Source: Streptomyces sp. NBC_01233 (GTDB lineage: Bacteria; Actinomycetota; Actinomycetes; Streptomycetales; Streptomycetaceae). From it: a stretch of 64,000 bases of DNA. The stretch spans positions 4,317,501 to 4,381,500 of the forward strand of contig NZ_CP108514.1 of assembly GCF_035989305.1 (NCBI RefSeq), read 5' to 3'. Both the position numbers and the translations under genes were made by a program. Of this stretch, positions 1 through 8,812 are shown piece by piece (position 1 is the first letter of the stretch; every line of letters begins with the position of its first letter). The notes below the pieces were generated by a model. The model was not told where the DNA came from. It did not search any database and worked only from the letters and a program-made list of their open reading frames with translations.

Positions 1-2
1 TG

Positions 3-308
3 GCGCCGCTGGTGGCCGACCTGGCTCCCGAGGGCTCGGTGGGCCAGTACAACTCAGCCTTCGCGCTGGTCAAGCAGATGGCGCTGGCGCTGGGGCCGCT
101 CGGGGTGCCGCTCGGCGCGGGCGTTCCGATGCTCTACATCGGCGTCTTCGTGCTCGTGTCGCTCGGGATCGCCGGTCTGGCGCTGCGGCTCGGCAGGCGG
201 CTGAGCCCGGCGCAGGACAACCCGTGGCTGGCGAGCCGGGTCGTGGCGCAGGGCGGTCCGGTCGTGGCGGCGAAGGCCGTCGCCTCCGCGGATCCCGTGA
301 GCGCGTAG
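3..308 (+). CDS. MFS transporter, C-terminal part (runs in from the left edge)
   Basis: The frame is open from the first bases of the window and stops at 306-308, so only the last ~100 residues are present. Two hydrophobic stretches are visible, one around the alanine/leucine/glycine-rich ALGPLGVPLGAG segment and one at MLYIGVFVLVSLGIAGLAL, followed by a basic, then alanine/valine-rich cytoplasmic tail. This pattern fits the last transmembrane helices of a 12- or 14-helix major facilitator. Substrate cannot be judged from this piece. A strong bidirectional hairpin follows about 50 bases downstream. Confidence 0.6.
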   Translation, partial: APLVADLAPEGSVGQYNSAFALVKQMALALGPLGVPLGAGVPMLYIGVFVLVSLGIAGLALRLGRRLSPAQDNPWLASRVVAQGGPVVAAKAVASADPVSA

Positions 309-357
309 GCACGTACGCGTGGACACGTATATACGTACGTGTGAGTGAACGAATGTG

Positions 358-393
358 CGGAAGGCCCCGGTCCTTGTGGACCGGGGCCTTCCG
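358..393. terminator. Bidirectional terminator between MFS and SpoIIE-type phosphatase
   Basis: A perfect 15-bp stem (359-373 with 378-392) encloses a TTGT tetraloop; one more C-G pair extends it. It lies between two convergent genes and can serve both. There is no long U-run, which is usual in Streptomyces. Confidence 0.8.
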
Positions 394-405
394 TGCGTTC
401 GGCTG

Positions 406-2253
406 CTACTTGTCCGGCAGGGCGAACTCGCACCAGACGGCCTTGCCGCCGCCCGGGGTCCGGCGCGAACCCCACGAGGAGGCGATGGTGGCGACGATCG
501 AGATGCCGCGGCCGGTCTCGTCGCCCGGTTCGGCGCGGCGGCGGCGCGGGAGGTGGTCGTCCCCGTCGGTGACCTCGATGATCAGGCGGCGGTCGGTGCG
601 CCGCAGGCGCAGGCGCATCGGCGGAGTGCCGTGCTGCAGGGAGTTCGCGACGAGCTCGCTGGCGGCCAGGACGCCGAGGTCGCACAGCTCGACCGGGAAG
701 CGCCAGGAGGCGAGGACCCCTTGGGCGAAGGCGCGGGCGCGCGGGGCCGCCTCGATGCCGCCGAGGAGTTCCAGGGCGGCGTTGTGGAAGAGCTCGGCGT
801 CCGCGCCGGTGCGGGCGGGCTGCTGGAGGACCATCACGGCGACGTCGTCGTCGTGATCGGCGTCCACGCCGAGGGCGCGCATCAGGCGGTCACAGATGAC
901 GGCCGGGGTGCCCTGGGCGCCGGAGAGGGCGCGTTCCAGGGCGGCGACGCCCTCGTCGATGTCCTCGCCGCGGCGTTCCACCAGGCCGTCGGTGTAGAGG
1001 ACGGCGGTGGAGCCGGGGCCGAGGGCGATGGTGCCGGAGGTGTGCAGCCAGCCGCCGGTGCCGAGCGGTGGGCCGGTGGGGTCGGCGGCTCTGCGTACGG
1101 TGCCGTCCTCGTCGCGGACCAGGATCGGGAGGTGGCCGGCGGAGGCGTACGCGAGGAGGCCCTCGTTGGGGTCGTGGACGGCGTACACGCAGGTGGCGAT
1201 CTGGCTGGCGTCGATCTCGGCGGCGAGGCCGTCGAGGAGCTGGAGCACCTCGTGCGGGGGCAGGTCGAGGCGCGCGTAGGCGCGGACGGCGGTGCGCAGC
1301 TGGCCCATGACGGCGGCGGCGCGGACTCCGCGGCCCATGACGTCGCCGATGACGAGGGCGGTGCGGCCGGCTCCGAGGGTGATGACGTCGTACCAGTCGC
1401 CGCCGACGGCGGCCTCGGTGCCGCCGGGCTGGTAGGTGGCGGCGATGCGGAGGTCGTCGGGCTGTTCCAGTTCCTGCGGGAGCAGGGAGCGCTGGAGGGT
1501 GACGGCGGCCTCGCGCTGGCGGCGTTCGCTGGCGCGCAGCCGCTCGACGGCCTCGGCGTGGTCGGTGACGTCGGCGAGGTGGATGAGGACGCCGGTGTGG
1601 TGGGCCTCCGCGCCGCTCCCGGCTTCGGCTTCCGTGTGGGCGTGGGTCTTGGCCTTCGGGAACTCCACCGGGGTGCAGGTGACGGTGTACGAGTGGGCGC
1701 CGCCGGGTGCGGTGCGGTTCTTGGCGGTACGGGACGTGCCGCTGCGCTGGACCTGGTCGAGGAGCGGGAGGAGGCCGAGCTCGCCGAGTTCGGGAAGGGC
1801 TTCATGGGCGGGGGCGCCGGGGGTGCGGGCGCCGAAGCCGGCGGTGTAGGCGTCGTTGACGTAGGCGACGCGGTGCTCGGGGCCGTGGACGAGGGCGACC
1901 AGGGCGGGGAGCCGGCCGAGGACCTCGCGTGCGGAGAGCTCGTCGAGGGAGGGCACGGCGGTGAGGACGCCGGTCCGCTGGGCCGTGGTCGTGCCGCCTG
2001 CGGGGCCGGTGCCCGCGCCGCTGCCCGATCCGCCGCCCGCGCCCGTGCCGGTTCCGGTTCCGGAGACCGTGGAGTCGGCGGGGTCGCCGTCGGAGGCGGG
2101 CGTGGGCCGCTCGGTTCCGGGGTCGGCGCGGACGCCGCGGGCTGCCGGGACCGCGCCTTCACCCCGCTTGGCCTGGGCGGCGGCGTGTTCGGTCCGGGCG
2201 GCGGCGCGGCGCTGCGTTCCGGGAAACCGGGCGCTCCAGCGCGTGAAGTTCAC
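406..2253 (-). CDS. PAS / SpoIIE-type PP2C phosphatase / HATPase regulator
   Basis: A three-module signalling protein of about 615 residues. A PAS-like domain occupies roughly residues 115-240. A PP2C/SpoIIE phosphatase domain follows (about 260-480), with the metal-binding segments GGDWYD and GDVMGRG and the late ASAGHLP and LYTDGL motifs. A C-terminal HATPase_c/RsbW-like domain carries ELVANSLQHG and ends at about residue 610. Proteins with this architecture combine anti-sigma kinase and anti-anti-sigma phosphatase activities in partner-switching pathways. The N-terminal ~110 residues are low-complexity Gly/Ala/Thr and probably disordered. I prefer the GTG at 2253, which has GAGG about 10 bases upstream, over the TTG at 2262. 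No partner gene is adjacent. Confidence 0.88.
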   Translation of the reverse strand: MNFTRWSARFPGTQRRAAARTEHAAAQAKRGEGAVPAARGVRADPGTERPTPASDGDPADSTVSGTGTGTGAGGGSGSGAGTGPAGGTTTAQRTGVLTAVPSLDELSAREVLGRLPALVALVHGPEHRVAYVNDAYTAGFGARTPGAPAHEALPELGELGLLPLLDQVQRSGTSRTAKNRTAPGGAHSYTVTCTPVEFPKAKTHAHTEAEAGSGAEAHHTGVLIHLADVTDHAEAVERLRASERRQREAAVTLQRSLLPQELEQPDDLRIAATYQPGGTEAAVGGDWYDVITLGAGRTALVIGDVMGRGVRAAAVMGQLRTAVRAYARLDLPPHEVLQLLDGLAAEIDASQIATCVYAVHDPNEGLLAYASAGHLPILVRDEDGTVRRAADPTGPPLGTGGWLHTSGTIALGPGSTAVLYTDGLVERRGEDIDEGVAALERALSGAQGTPAVICDRLMRALGVDADHDDDVAVMVLQQPARTGADAELFHNAALELLGGIEAAPRARAFAQGVLASWRFPVELCDLGVLAASELVANSLQHGTPPMRLRLRRTDRRLIIEVTDGDDHLPRRRRAEPGDETGRGISIVATIASSWGSRRTPGGGKAVWCEFALPDK

Positions 2254-2388
2254 TGCGTTCAAGCCTCGTGGTGTCGCGAGTGGTCGCTGTGTCGCTCGTG
2301 GGCGGTCGCTGACTGGACGATGTCACTCTGTGCAGGGGTGAGCCCACCTATGGTCACACGTCCAGTGTGGCCGACCGCACTGACAACG

Positions 2389-3807
2389 TCAGCTCTGGCC
2401 GTTCTTCGGGGGGTTGGGGGCGGGGGGCGGGGGAGGGTCCTTGGGGCCGCCACCTGCGGCCAGTTCGAATTCTGCCCTGGGGTGTTCGAGGGACCCCAGG
2501 GAGACGATCTCACGCTTGAAGAGGCCGGAGAGGGTCCATTCGGAGAGCACGCGCATTTTGCGGTTGAAGCTGGGGACGCGGCTGAGGTGGTAGGCGCGGT
2601 GCATGAACCAGGCCGGGTAGGCCTTGAGCTTGCGGCCGTAGATGTGGGCGACGCCCTTGTGGAGGCCGAGGGAGGCGACCGAACCGGCGTACTTGTGGGC
2701 GTACTCGGTCAGGACCTCGCCGCGCAGGGCGGCGAGGAGGTTGTCGGCGAGGACCTTGGCCTGGCGGACGGCGTGCTGCGCGTTGGGGGCGCATTCGCGG
2801 CCCTTCTCGGCCGCCGTGATGTCGGGGACGGCGGCGGCGTCCCCTGCGGACCAGGCGTGCTCGACCCCTTCGACGGTGAGGAAGGAGGTGCAGGCCAGGC
2901 GGCCGCGCTCGTTCTTGGGCAGGTCGGAGGCGGCCAGGATGGGGTGCGGTTTGACTCCGGCGGTCCACACGACGGTGCGGGTGGGGAAGCGGGCGCCGTC
3001 GCTGAGGACGGCGACGCGGTTCTCGCAGGAGTCGAGCCGGGTCTCCAGCCGGACGTCGATGTTGCGGCGGCGCAGTTCGCGGACCGTGTAGACGCCCATC
3101 TCGGGGCCGACCTCGGGGAGGATCCGGTCGCTCGCCTCGACGAGGACCCACTTCATGTCCTCGGGCTTGATGTTGTGGTAGTACCGCGCCGCGTAGCGGG
3201 CCATGTCCTCCAGCTCGCCCAGCGCTTCGACGCCCGCGAAGCCGCCGCCGACGAAGACGAAGGTGAGGGCGGCGTCGCGGAGGGCGGGATCGCGGGTGGA
3301 GGAGGCGATGTCCATCTGCTCGATGACGTGGTTGCGCAGGCCGATGGCCTCTTCCACGGTCTTGAACCCGATGCCGTAGTCGGCGAGTCCCGGGACGGGG
3401 AGGGTGCGGGAGATGGAGCCCGGGGCGAGGACGAGTTCGTCGTACTCCATCTCGACGGGGCCGGTGCCCTCGTCGGCGGTGGCGAGGGTCGCGACGGTCA
3501 CGGTCCGTTTGGAGTGGTCGATGCGCTGGGCCTCGCCGATGACGATGCGGCACTTGCCGAGGACGCGGCGCAGGGGGACCACGACGTGGCGGGGGGAGAT
3601 GGCGCCCGCGGCCGCTTCCGGGAGGAAGGGCTGGTACGTCATGTAGGGCTCGGCGGTGACCACCGTGACCTCGGCTTCGCCGGCTCTCAGCTTTCGCTGG
3701 AGCCGGAGCGCCGTATACATGCCGACGTAGCCGCCGCCGACGATCAGGATGCGCGTACGGGGCGGGGTACCGGGGGCCGTGCCCCGGGAGTTAGCAGCCT
3801 TCACCAT
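2389..3807 (-). CDS. ndh: Type II NADH dehydrogenase (FAD-dependent NADH:quinone oxidoreductase)
   Basis: A single-subunit, non-proton-pumping NADH dehydrogenase that feeds electrons to menaquinone at the inner face of the membrane. The N-terminal Rossmann FAD motif VGGGYVGMYTA is near residue 20, a second nucleotide motif VGGGFAGVEALGELEDM around residue 180 should bind NADH, and the WSAGDAAAVPD segment is the usual second FAD contact. The C-terminal region has amphipathic and aromatic residues suited to membrane attachment and ends in a proline-rich tail. The open frame extends 76 codons further upstream, but that part is unlike the family; the ATG at 3807 (MVKAANS) puts the FAD motif at the expected distance. 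It is divergent from the AtrA-like regulator gene. Confidence 0.9.
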   Translation of the reverse strand: MVKAANSRGTAPGTPPRTRILIVGGGYVGMYTALRLQRKLRAGEAEVTVVTAEPYMTYQPFLPEAAAGAISPRHVVVPLRRVLGKCRIVIGEAQRIDHSKRTVTVATLATADEGTGPVEMEYDELVLAPGSISRTLPVPGLADYGIGFKTVEEAIGLRNHVIEQMDIASSTRDPALRDAALTFVFVGGGFAGVEALGELEDMARYAARYYHNIKPEDMKWVLVEASDRILPEVGPEMGVYTVRELRRRNIDVRLETRLDSCENRVAVLSDGARFPTRTVVWTAGVKPHPILAASDLPKNERGRLACTSFLTVEGVEHAWSAGDAAAVPDITAAEKGRECAPNAQHAVRQAKVLADNLLAALRGEVLTEYAHKYAGSVASLGLHKGVAHIYGRKLKAYPAWFMHRAYHLSRVPSFNRKMRVLSEWTLSGLFKREIVSLGSLEHPRAEFELAAGGGPKDPPPPPAPNPPKNGQS

Positions 3808-4149
3808 CCCATGACGCAACGTGGCCGGGAGTTTGTCCACAGGCCCGACAAATTGTGTGACCGGAGGTGGTGGTGGGGCGGGGCGGAAGAGGACGTTCGG
3901 TGTGGGCGTAAATGTGCAGGTCAGGGCGTGCGGAACAGCAGATTCCGGGGGCATGTAACGGAAAAGTGGGGGTGAATGCTCCGATCGGGCGGTGGTCCGT
4001 CCGGGGCTGCCTCTTCTGAATTGACTCTGGCTCAACTATGTTCGTATCTCGTCGAGGAGTAGTACGACCGGGCCCGAGACCGCGGCCCCCTCGACGTGAA
4101 GGCGGGGAGTGTCTCCGGGGGGGAGACAAATGATTACCGGGGGAAACAT
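3808..4149. promoter_or_regulatory. Divergent ndh-atrA promoter region with a GGAA-N7-TTCC inverted repeat
   Basis: This 342-base region between the two divergent genes has no convincing gene. At 3932-3946 lies GGAACAGCAGATTCC, an inverted repeat with four-base arms. It resembles the GGAAT...ATTCC type of site that I recall for AtrA, so it may be an autoregulatory or ndh-controlling operator. The spacing differs by one base from my recollection of the consensus, so this is only a candidate. The atrA ribosome binding site (GGGGGAAA) is at its right edge. Confidence 0.35.
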
Positions 4150-4923
4150 ATGAACATTTCCGATTTCCATGGCTCCGCGACCGCGCTCTCGGTCGAGAGC
4201 AACGGTCGCGCGCTCGCGGGCGGCACCACGCACGGCGTAGGCCGGTCCACGCCGCTGCGCGTCGACGCCCAGCGCAACCTGGAACACGTGCTGCGGGCGG
4301 CCCGCGAGGTCTTCGGCGAGCTGGGCTACGGGGCTCCGATGGAGGACGTGGCGCGGCGCGCCCGGGTCGGTGTCGGCACCGTGTACCGGCGCTTCCCGAG
4401 CAAGGACGTCCTCGTCCGGCGGATAGCCGAGGAGGAGACCGCCCGGCTGACCGAGCAGGCCAGGACCGCGCTGGGCCAGGAGGAGGAGCCGTGGCAGGCG
4501 CTGTCGCGCTTCCTGCGCACCTCCGTGGCCTCGGGCGCCGGGCGGCTGCTGCCGCCGCAGGTGCTGCGGGTCCGTTCGGCGAGCGAGGACGGGGCCGAGG
4601 AAGCGGAGGCCGCGCGGGTTCCGCAGCAGCGCCAGGCCGTCGCGGCCACCGGTTCCCCCGAGCTGCGGGTCGTGGGCGCGCGCAGTGCGGCCGAGGACGA
4701 GCCCTCGGACGACGCGGGTGCGGGTGCACTGCTGGAGGTCGTCGGCCGGCTGGTGCACCGCGCGCGGGAGGCCGGTGAGCTGCGTGCCGACGTCACGGTG
4801 GCCGATGTACTGCTGGTGATAGCGACGGCGGCGCCCGCGCTGCCCGACCCGGCGCAGCAGGCGGCGGCTTCGACCCGGCTGCTCGACATCCTGCTCGAAG
4901 GGCTGCGGTCCCGGACGGCGTGA
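4150..4923 (+). CDS. atrA: TetR-family regulator, AtrA-like
   Basis: A 257-residue TetR-type DNA-binding protein. The helix-turn-helix lies at about residues 40-90 and includes the typical YGAPMEDVARRARVGVGTVY and FPSKDVLV elements; the all-helical ligand and dimer domain follows. The sequence and its divergent arrangement with the type II NADH dehydrogenase match what I remember of AtrA. AtrA activates the actinorhodin activator gene actII-ORF4 and the streptomycin activator strR, and links antibiotic production to N-acetylglucosamine uptake. I chose the ATG at 4150 because GGGGGAA lies just upstream; an earlier in-frame ATG at 4096 lacks this. The assignment to AtrA rests on memory of sequence and synteny, not on a search. 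Confidence 0.75.
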   Translation: MNISDFHGSATALSVESNGRALAGGTTHGVGRSTPLRVDAQRNLEHVLRAAREVFGELGYGAPMEDVARRARVGVGTVYRRFPSKDVLVRRIAEEETARLTEQARTALGQEEEPWQALSRFLRTSVASGAGRLLPPQVLRVRSASEDGAEEAEAARVPQQRQAVAATGSPELRVVGARSAAEDEPSDDAGAGALLEVVGRLVHRAREAGELRADVTVADVLLVIATAAPALPDPAQQAAASTRLLDILLEGLRSRTA

Positions 4924-5238
4924 CCTCCGCGGGCCGACATCGGCTCGGTGCCCCTTCGGCGCCGGGCGGATGCCGGGCCGGGGCCGGTCTGCGACGGGGC
5001 AGTACGGCCGGTGGGGGCGTTCGGGCGGGCTTCTCGAAGGGCGCGCTCTCGGACGTCGGGTCCTCTCATGGTCGGGCTCTTGAATCGTCGGGGCGTTCGC
5101 ACGTCGGGGCGACAGTAGGGCGATTCGCCGAGTCTTGCCCGGACGAGTGGATGACGCGCAGAGGACTTCGACGCGCGTCCGCCGTGTGACACGCTTGATC
5201 GGTGTACCGGTTGAGTGTGTCGTGCGAGGGCTTCCGCG
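4924..5238 (+). other. Intergenic region upstream of the ECF sigma gene
   Basis: 315 bases separate the AtrA-like gene from the sigma factor gene. I see no coding region, hairpin or tRNA that I can support. It should contain the sigma gene's promoter, but no clear -35/-10 pair stands out. Confidence 0.4.
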
Positions 5239-6135
5239 ATGAGCGTTGACGGGCCGGAAGAGCCACTCGGTGGCGCCGGCAGCGAGGTCGAGTCGGGCAG
5301 CCTGCCCGCACGGCAGGTGCCGGCCCAGCGAGAACCGGGCGGGCGCCACGCTCGCCTCTCGGGCTCTTCCGGACCCGGTGGCATCGGGAGTGAAGTCCCT
5401 CCGTCCGACGCCGACCTGATCGCCCGGATGCGGGGCGGAGACGACGGTGCGTACGAGCAGCTGTTCCGTCGCCACGCCGATGCCGTACGGCGCTACGCGC
5501 GGACCTGCTGCCGCGACGGGCACACCGCCGACGACCTGACCGCCGAGGTGTTCGCGCGGACCCTGCAGGCGGTACGGGGCGGCGCCGGGCCGGACCAGTC
5601 GGTGCGGGCCTACCTGCTGACGACCGTACGGAGGGTGGCCGCGGCCTGGGCCAAGACCGCCAAGCGGGAGCACCTCGTCGAGGACTTCGCCGTCTTCGCG
5701 GAGCGGGCGGCCACGGGCTCGGAGAGGGGAGCCGGGATCTCGGGGCTGTCCGGGGACGACACGCTCGAACTGGGTGCGGACGTACGGGCCATGCACGAGG
5801 CCGAGCAGTCGCTGGCCATGCAGGCCTTCCGCAGCCTGCCCGAGCGGTGGCAGGCCGTGCTGTGGCACACCACCGTCGAAGAGGCGTCGCCGAGCTCGAT
5901 CGCCCCGCTGTTCGGGCTCAGCGCCAACGCGACCGCGGTGCTGGCCAGTCGTGCCCGGGAAGGGCTCAAGCAGGCTTATCTGCAAGCCCACGTGAGTACG
6001 GCGCTGAGCCAGGGCGGCGACTGCGCGCGCTACTCGGACCGGCTGGGCGCCTACGCGCGGGGCGGGCTGCGGATGCGCGCCGAGCGTGGTCTGCGCAAGC
6101 ACCTGGAGGACAACACCGTTGCTTTAGCGCCGTGA
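5239..6135 (+). CDS. ECF RNA polymerase sigma factor, truncated by an insertion sequence
   Basis: The N-terminal ~55 residues are variable. Sigma region 2 follows at about 60-125 (DADLIARMRGGDDGAYEQLF ... DDLTAEVFARTLQAV) and sigma region 4 at about 185-250 (LPERWQAVLWHTTVEEASPS, then a helix-turn-helix ending LASRAREGLKQAYL). The frame enters the IS at 6111, adds DNTVALAP and stops. Joining 6110 to 7663 restores a 673-residue protein with a HLEECVKC zinc-binding motif (H-x3-C-x2-C), two hydrophobic segments, a Pro/Ser linker and an NPCBM-like domain. The present product keeps both DNA- and polymerase-binding regions but loses its presumed inhibitory membrane tail, so it could be constitutively active. 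The ATG at 5239 has GAGGG upstream. Confidence 0.85.
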   Translation: MSVDGPEEPLGGAGSEVESGSLPARQVPAQREPGGRHARLSGSSGPGGIGSEVPPSDADLIARMRGGDDGAYEQLFRRHADAVRRYARTCCRDGHTADDLTAEVFARTLQAVRGGAGPDQSVRAYLLTTVRRVAAAWAKTAKREHLVEDFAVFAERAATGSERGAGISGLSGDDTLELGADVRAMHEAEQSLAMQAFRSLPERWQAVLWHTTVEEASPSSIAPLFGLSANATAVLASRAREGLKQAYLQAHVSTALSQGGDCARYSDRLGAYARGGLRMRAERGLRKHLEDNTVALAP

Positions 6136-7533
6136 GCGGCTGTTGAGGCCGTGCTCGAAGAACGTGATAGTGGTCTGGATGCTGTAGTTCTGGCTGGTCA
6201 CGGGCTGTTGTCCGGCGTTCGGGCCGTACTTGCTGGTGGGGTTCTTGCGGGTGCGGGCTTTGATGCGTTGCCTGTGTTGGGACGGCAGCGGGGCTTCGAG
6301 GACGGCCTGACCGATCACGCCGACTCGGTCGACAGGGCCGAGTGGGGGCAGGATTCCGGTCGCGCTGATGACGGTGTCACCGGCGGTGCGGATCAGGACG
6401 GTGAAGCTGATCCGGCTCATGGTGAGGTCGGGGCGGGTCTCGATGCCGTCGGCGGCGGCGCGGAGGAGGGCCTGGTAGGTCGTGAGCAGGGCGTAGACCT
6501 CCTGGTCGAGGCCGGGCTGGGTGCGCGAGCGCAGGACGCGGCCCTCCAGGATGGTCGCCTTGATCGAGAAGTAGGTGGTTTCCACCTGCCACCTGCGGTG
6601 ATAGAGCTCGGCCACTTCATCGGCGGGGTAGCGGACGGGGTCGAGGAGGCTGGTGAGCAGGCGCCACTGCTCGTGGCGGACAGTGCCGTCGTCCAGGCGG
6701 ACTGTGAGGTGGGCCTCGATGACGCGGACGGTGATCAGGACGGGAATGACGCCGTAGCCGATCCGGGCCAGGTAGGAGCCGTCGGCCAGGTGCTCGGCGG
6801 GGGTGGGGATGCGTCGGGCGGAAGAGCGGATCAGGAATCGTGCCCCGCTGCCCTGGATGTCACGGAGGAATTCCACCGCATCGAAGCCGGCGTCGGCCAG
6901 CAGGAGCATCGTGTCGTCAAGAGCGCCCAACAGGCGGTTCGCGTAGGTGAGTTCACCGTCACTCTCGGGTCCGAAGGTGGCGGCGAGCAGGGCGCGGGTG
7001 CCACACTCGACCAGGACGACGAGCCGCAGCAGCGGGTAGCCGAACTCCAGCGTGTCACCGGCCCGTTTCGGGTACTTCCAGGTGAGCGTCTTCTCGTCCG
7101 GGACATGGAGGAGAGTGCCGTCGACGGCCACGCACCGCAGGCCCCGCCAGAACGTGCCCGACTGCCCGCGGACAGCGAGGGGCCCGGCCAGGATCTCGAA
7201 CAGCCGCCGTAGCGGGGCGGCCCCTATCCGCCGCCTCGCCCGCGACAGCGAGGAAGCCGCCGGGACGGCCAGGGCCAGACTCGTCAGCGAGGCGGTCAGT
7301 TTGCCCCACACCGCCCGGTAGGAGCAGTTCTCGAACAGTGCGAGCGCGAGGACGAAGTACACCACCACCCGCGAGGGCAGCAGCCGCAGTCGCCGCTCGA
7401 CCGTGCCGGTCTCCTCAAGCACCGCGTCCACCAGTTCGAAGTCCACCGTCTGCGTCAGCTCACCCAGCTGCCCCGGCGCGAACACACCCCCAGCGACCTC
7501 GATCGTGCGCGTGATGACAGACTTCTCCCGCAA
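6124..7533 (-). CDS. IS4-family DDE transposase (copy 1)
   Basis: 469 residues. The catalytic triad can be placed as D in CVAVDGTLL, D in LLADAGFDAV, and E in the IS4 signature YHRRWQVETTYFSIK, which fits Y-x2-R-x3-E-x6-K. The N-terminal domain (residues 1-100) is the usual IS4 N-terminal region. The start is TTG, five bases after an AGGAG ribosome binding site. Both lie in one arm of a long inverted repeat (see 7532-7596). The stop codon lies inside the terminal inverted repeat. The protein appears identical to that of copy 2, so both copies look intact and recent. Confidence 0.93.
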   Translation of the reverse strand: MREKSVITRTIEVAGGVFAPGQLGELTQTVDFELVDAVLEETGTVERRLRLLPSRVVVYFVLALALFENCSYRAVWGKLTASLTSLALAVPAASSLSRARRRIGAAPLRRLFEILAGPLAVRGQSGTFWRGLRCVAVDGTLLHVPDEKTLTWKYPKRAGDTLEFGYPLLRLVVLVECGTRALLAATFGPESDGELTYANRLLGALDDTMLLLADAGFDAVEFLRDIQGSGARFLIRSSARRIPTPAEHLADGSYLARIGYGVIPVLITVRVIEAHLTVRLDDGTVRHEQWRLLTSLLDPVRYPADEVAELYHRRWQVETTYFSIKATILEGRVLRSRTQPGLDQEVYALLTTYQALLRAAADGIETRPDLTMSRISFTVLIRTAGDTVISATGILPPLGPVDRVGVIGQAVLEAPLPSQHRQRIKARTRKNPTSKYGPNAGQQPVTSQNYSIQTTITFFEHGLNSRSRR

Positions 7534-7596
7534 CGGGACTCCTGGACTCGACGATCACCTTGCTTCAGCACAAGTTGATCTACCAGGAGTCCCGTT
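7532..7596 (-). promoter_or_regulatory. Hairpin covering the transposase ribosome binding site and start codon (copy 1)
   Basis: Two perfect 14-bp arms (AACGGGACTCCTGG and its complement) enclose a second imperfect 10-bp stem with an 8-base loop. The downstream arm contains AGGAG and the first two bases of the TTG start. A transcript entering from outside the element would fold and hide the start, whereas one beginning between the arms would not. IS10 and IS50 are known to limit read-through expression of transposase in this way. Confidence 0.65.
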
Positions 7597-7662
7597 CCTG
7601 CTACTCATGCGGGGGTTGCCAACGACTCAAGATCCCTAACGCAACGGTGTTGACCTGGAGGA

Positions 7663-8812
7663 GTGCGTGAAGTGCCGGCTGGCGGCCGGGGAGCTCAAGG
7701 ACGTCAATGCGGGGATCCCCGCGCTGCTTCCGGTGGCGGTCATCGGGTGGTTCGCCGCCGGGTACGCGGCCAAGACCGCCGGGGTGGTCGCGGGTGGAGC
7801 CGTTGCCGCGGGCGGGGCCGGGGCCGCGGCCGCCGCCTCCGGTGGGTCGACCGCAGGGGCCGGGGCGGCGGCCGGAGCCTCGGGCGGTGCCGCAGGTGGT
7901 GCCGCGGGCGCGGCGGGGGCCGGTGGCGGGGCCGCCGGGACGGGCGCCGGTGGCGGGGCCGGGGGTGTGCTGGCTTCCGAGGGGCTCGGGCTGCCGGCCA
8001 AGGCCGCCATCGCGGCAGGGATCGCGGTGGCCGCGGCCGCCGGGGTGGTGTTCGCCCTCGCCGGGGACGATCCCGAGCCGCAGGCCCGGGCGAAGCCCGC
8101 GCCGGGTGTGGCGGCGCCGGCGGTGCCGGAGGCTCCCTCCTCGCCTTCGGCGGAGCCGAGCCCGCCCGGGGAGGAGCCGCCGCGCGCGCGGGGCTCCGTA
8201 CGGCCGACGCAGGGACCGACGCCGACGCCTTCGGCTCCGGCCTCCGCTGCTCCTGCGGCCCCCTCGCCGTCCTCGTCCCCGTCGCCCTCGCCCTCGCCGA
8301 GCCGGGAGAAGCCTTCGCCCGGGCCGTCACCGAGCAGGACCTCCGCGAAGCCGACCCCGCCGCCGTCGAAGCCGCCGCAGGGGTTCCAGCTGGCCCGGCT
8401 CGAACACTCGGCCTACGGGGACCACAGCGGTCCCGAGCTGCAGACCTGGCGCAGCAGCTGGGTGTGGCAGCGCTGGGGGCTGGAGGTGGGCGGCCACCGG
8501 TTCGCCCAGGGCATCACCGTGAACTCGCGTTCCTCGGTGGAGATCGCCCTCAACCGGCAGTGCACGGGCTTCTCGGCGCAGGCCGGGGTGGACGGCCTGT
8601 CGATCTTCACCGACGGTTCGGTGCGGTTCTCCGTGTACGGCGACGGGCAGCGGCTGTGGCAGTCCGCCGCCCTCGGCCACGAGGACCCGCCGGTGGACGT
8701 GCAGGTGTCCCTCGCCGGGCACAAGACGCTGCGGCTGGTGGTGGAGAAGGCCAAGCCGGGCAGCCTGCCGACACTGGCGAGCTGGGCCGACGCCGTGATC
8801 AGTTGCCGGTGA
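7663..8812 (+). pseudogene. 3' part of the interrupted ECF sigma gene: zinc-binding, membrane and NPCBM-like region
   Basis: This is the displaced continuation of the sigma gene at 5239. It begins at the second half of the zinc motif (CVKC). Two hydrophobic segments follow (about PALLPVAVIGWFAAGYAAK and AAIAAGIAVAAAAGVVFALA) separated by a Gly/Ala linker, then a long Pro/Ser-rich stretch. A C-terminal domain of about 130 residues resembles the NPCBM carbohydrate-binding module (VGGHRFAQGITVNS, GVDGLS, VRFSVYGDG, LRLVVE). The duplicated target (GGAGGAG) sits five bases before an in-frame GTG at 7667, so this half could be translated on its own as a membrane protein. Its stop abuts the stop of the convergent regulator gene. 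Confidence 0.8.

Larger units (their letters stand above)
6111..7652 (-). mobile_element. IS4-type insertion sequence, copy 1 (1542 bp)
   Basis: The ends are imperfect 17-bp inverted repeats, CAACACCGTTGCTTTAG at the left and the complement of CAACACCGTTGCGTTAG at the right (16 of 17 match). A 10-bp target duplication ACCTGGAGGA flanks it (6101-6110 and 7653-7662), in the 10-13 bp range typical of the IS4 family. It encodes one transposase on the minus strand. Copy 2 at 28372-29913 has the same length, apparently the same sequence and the opposite orientation. The insertion splits an ECF sigma gene. Confidence 0.95.

Noticed and set aside
355..3975. A 1206-residue open frame on the plus strand opposite the SpoIIE and NDH-2 genes
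   Set aside because: It is an antisense shadow produced by high-GC codon use; the opposite strand carries two well-recognised proteins. Other very long antisense frames (14245-16884, 25247-28423, 56462-60706) were rejected for the same reason.
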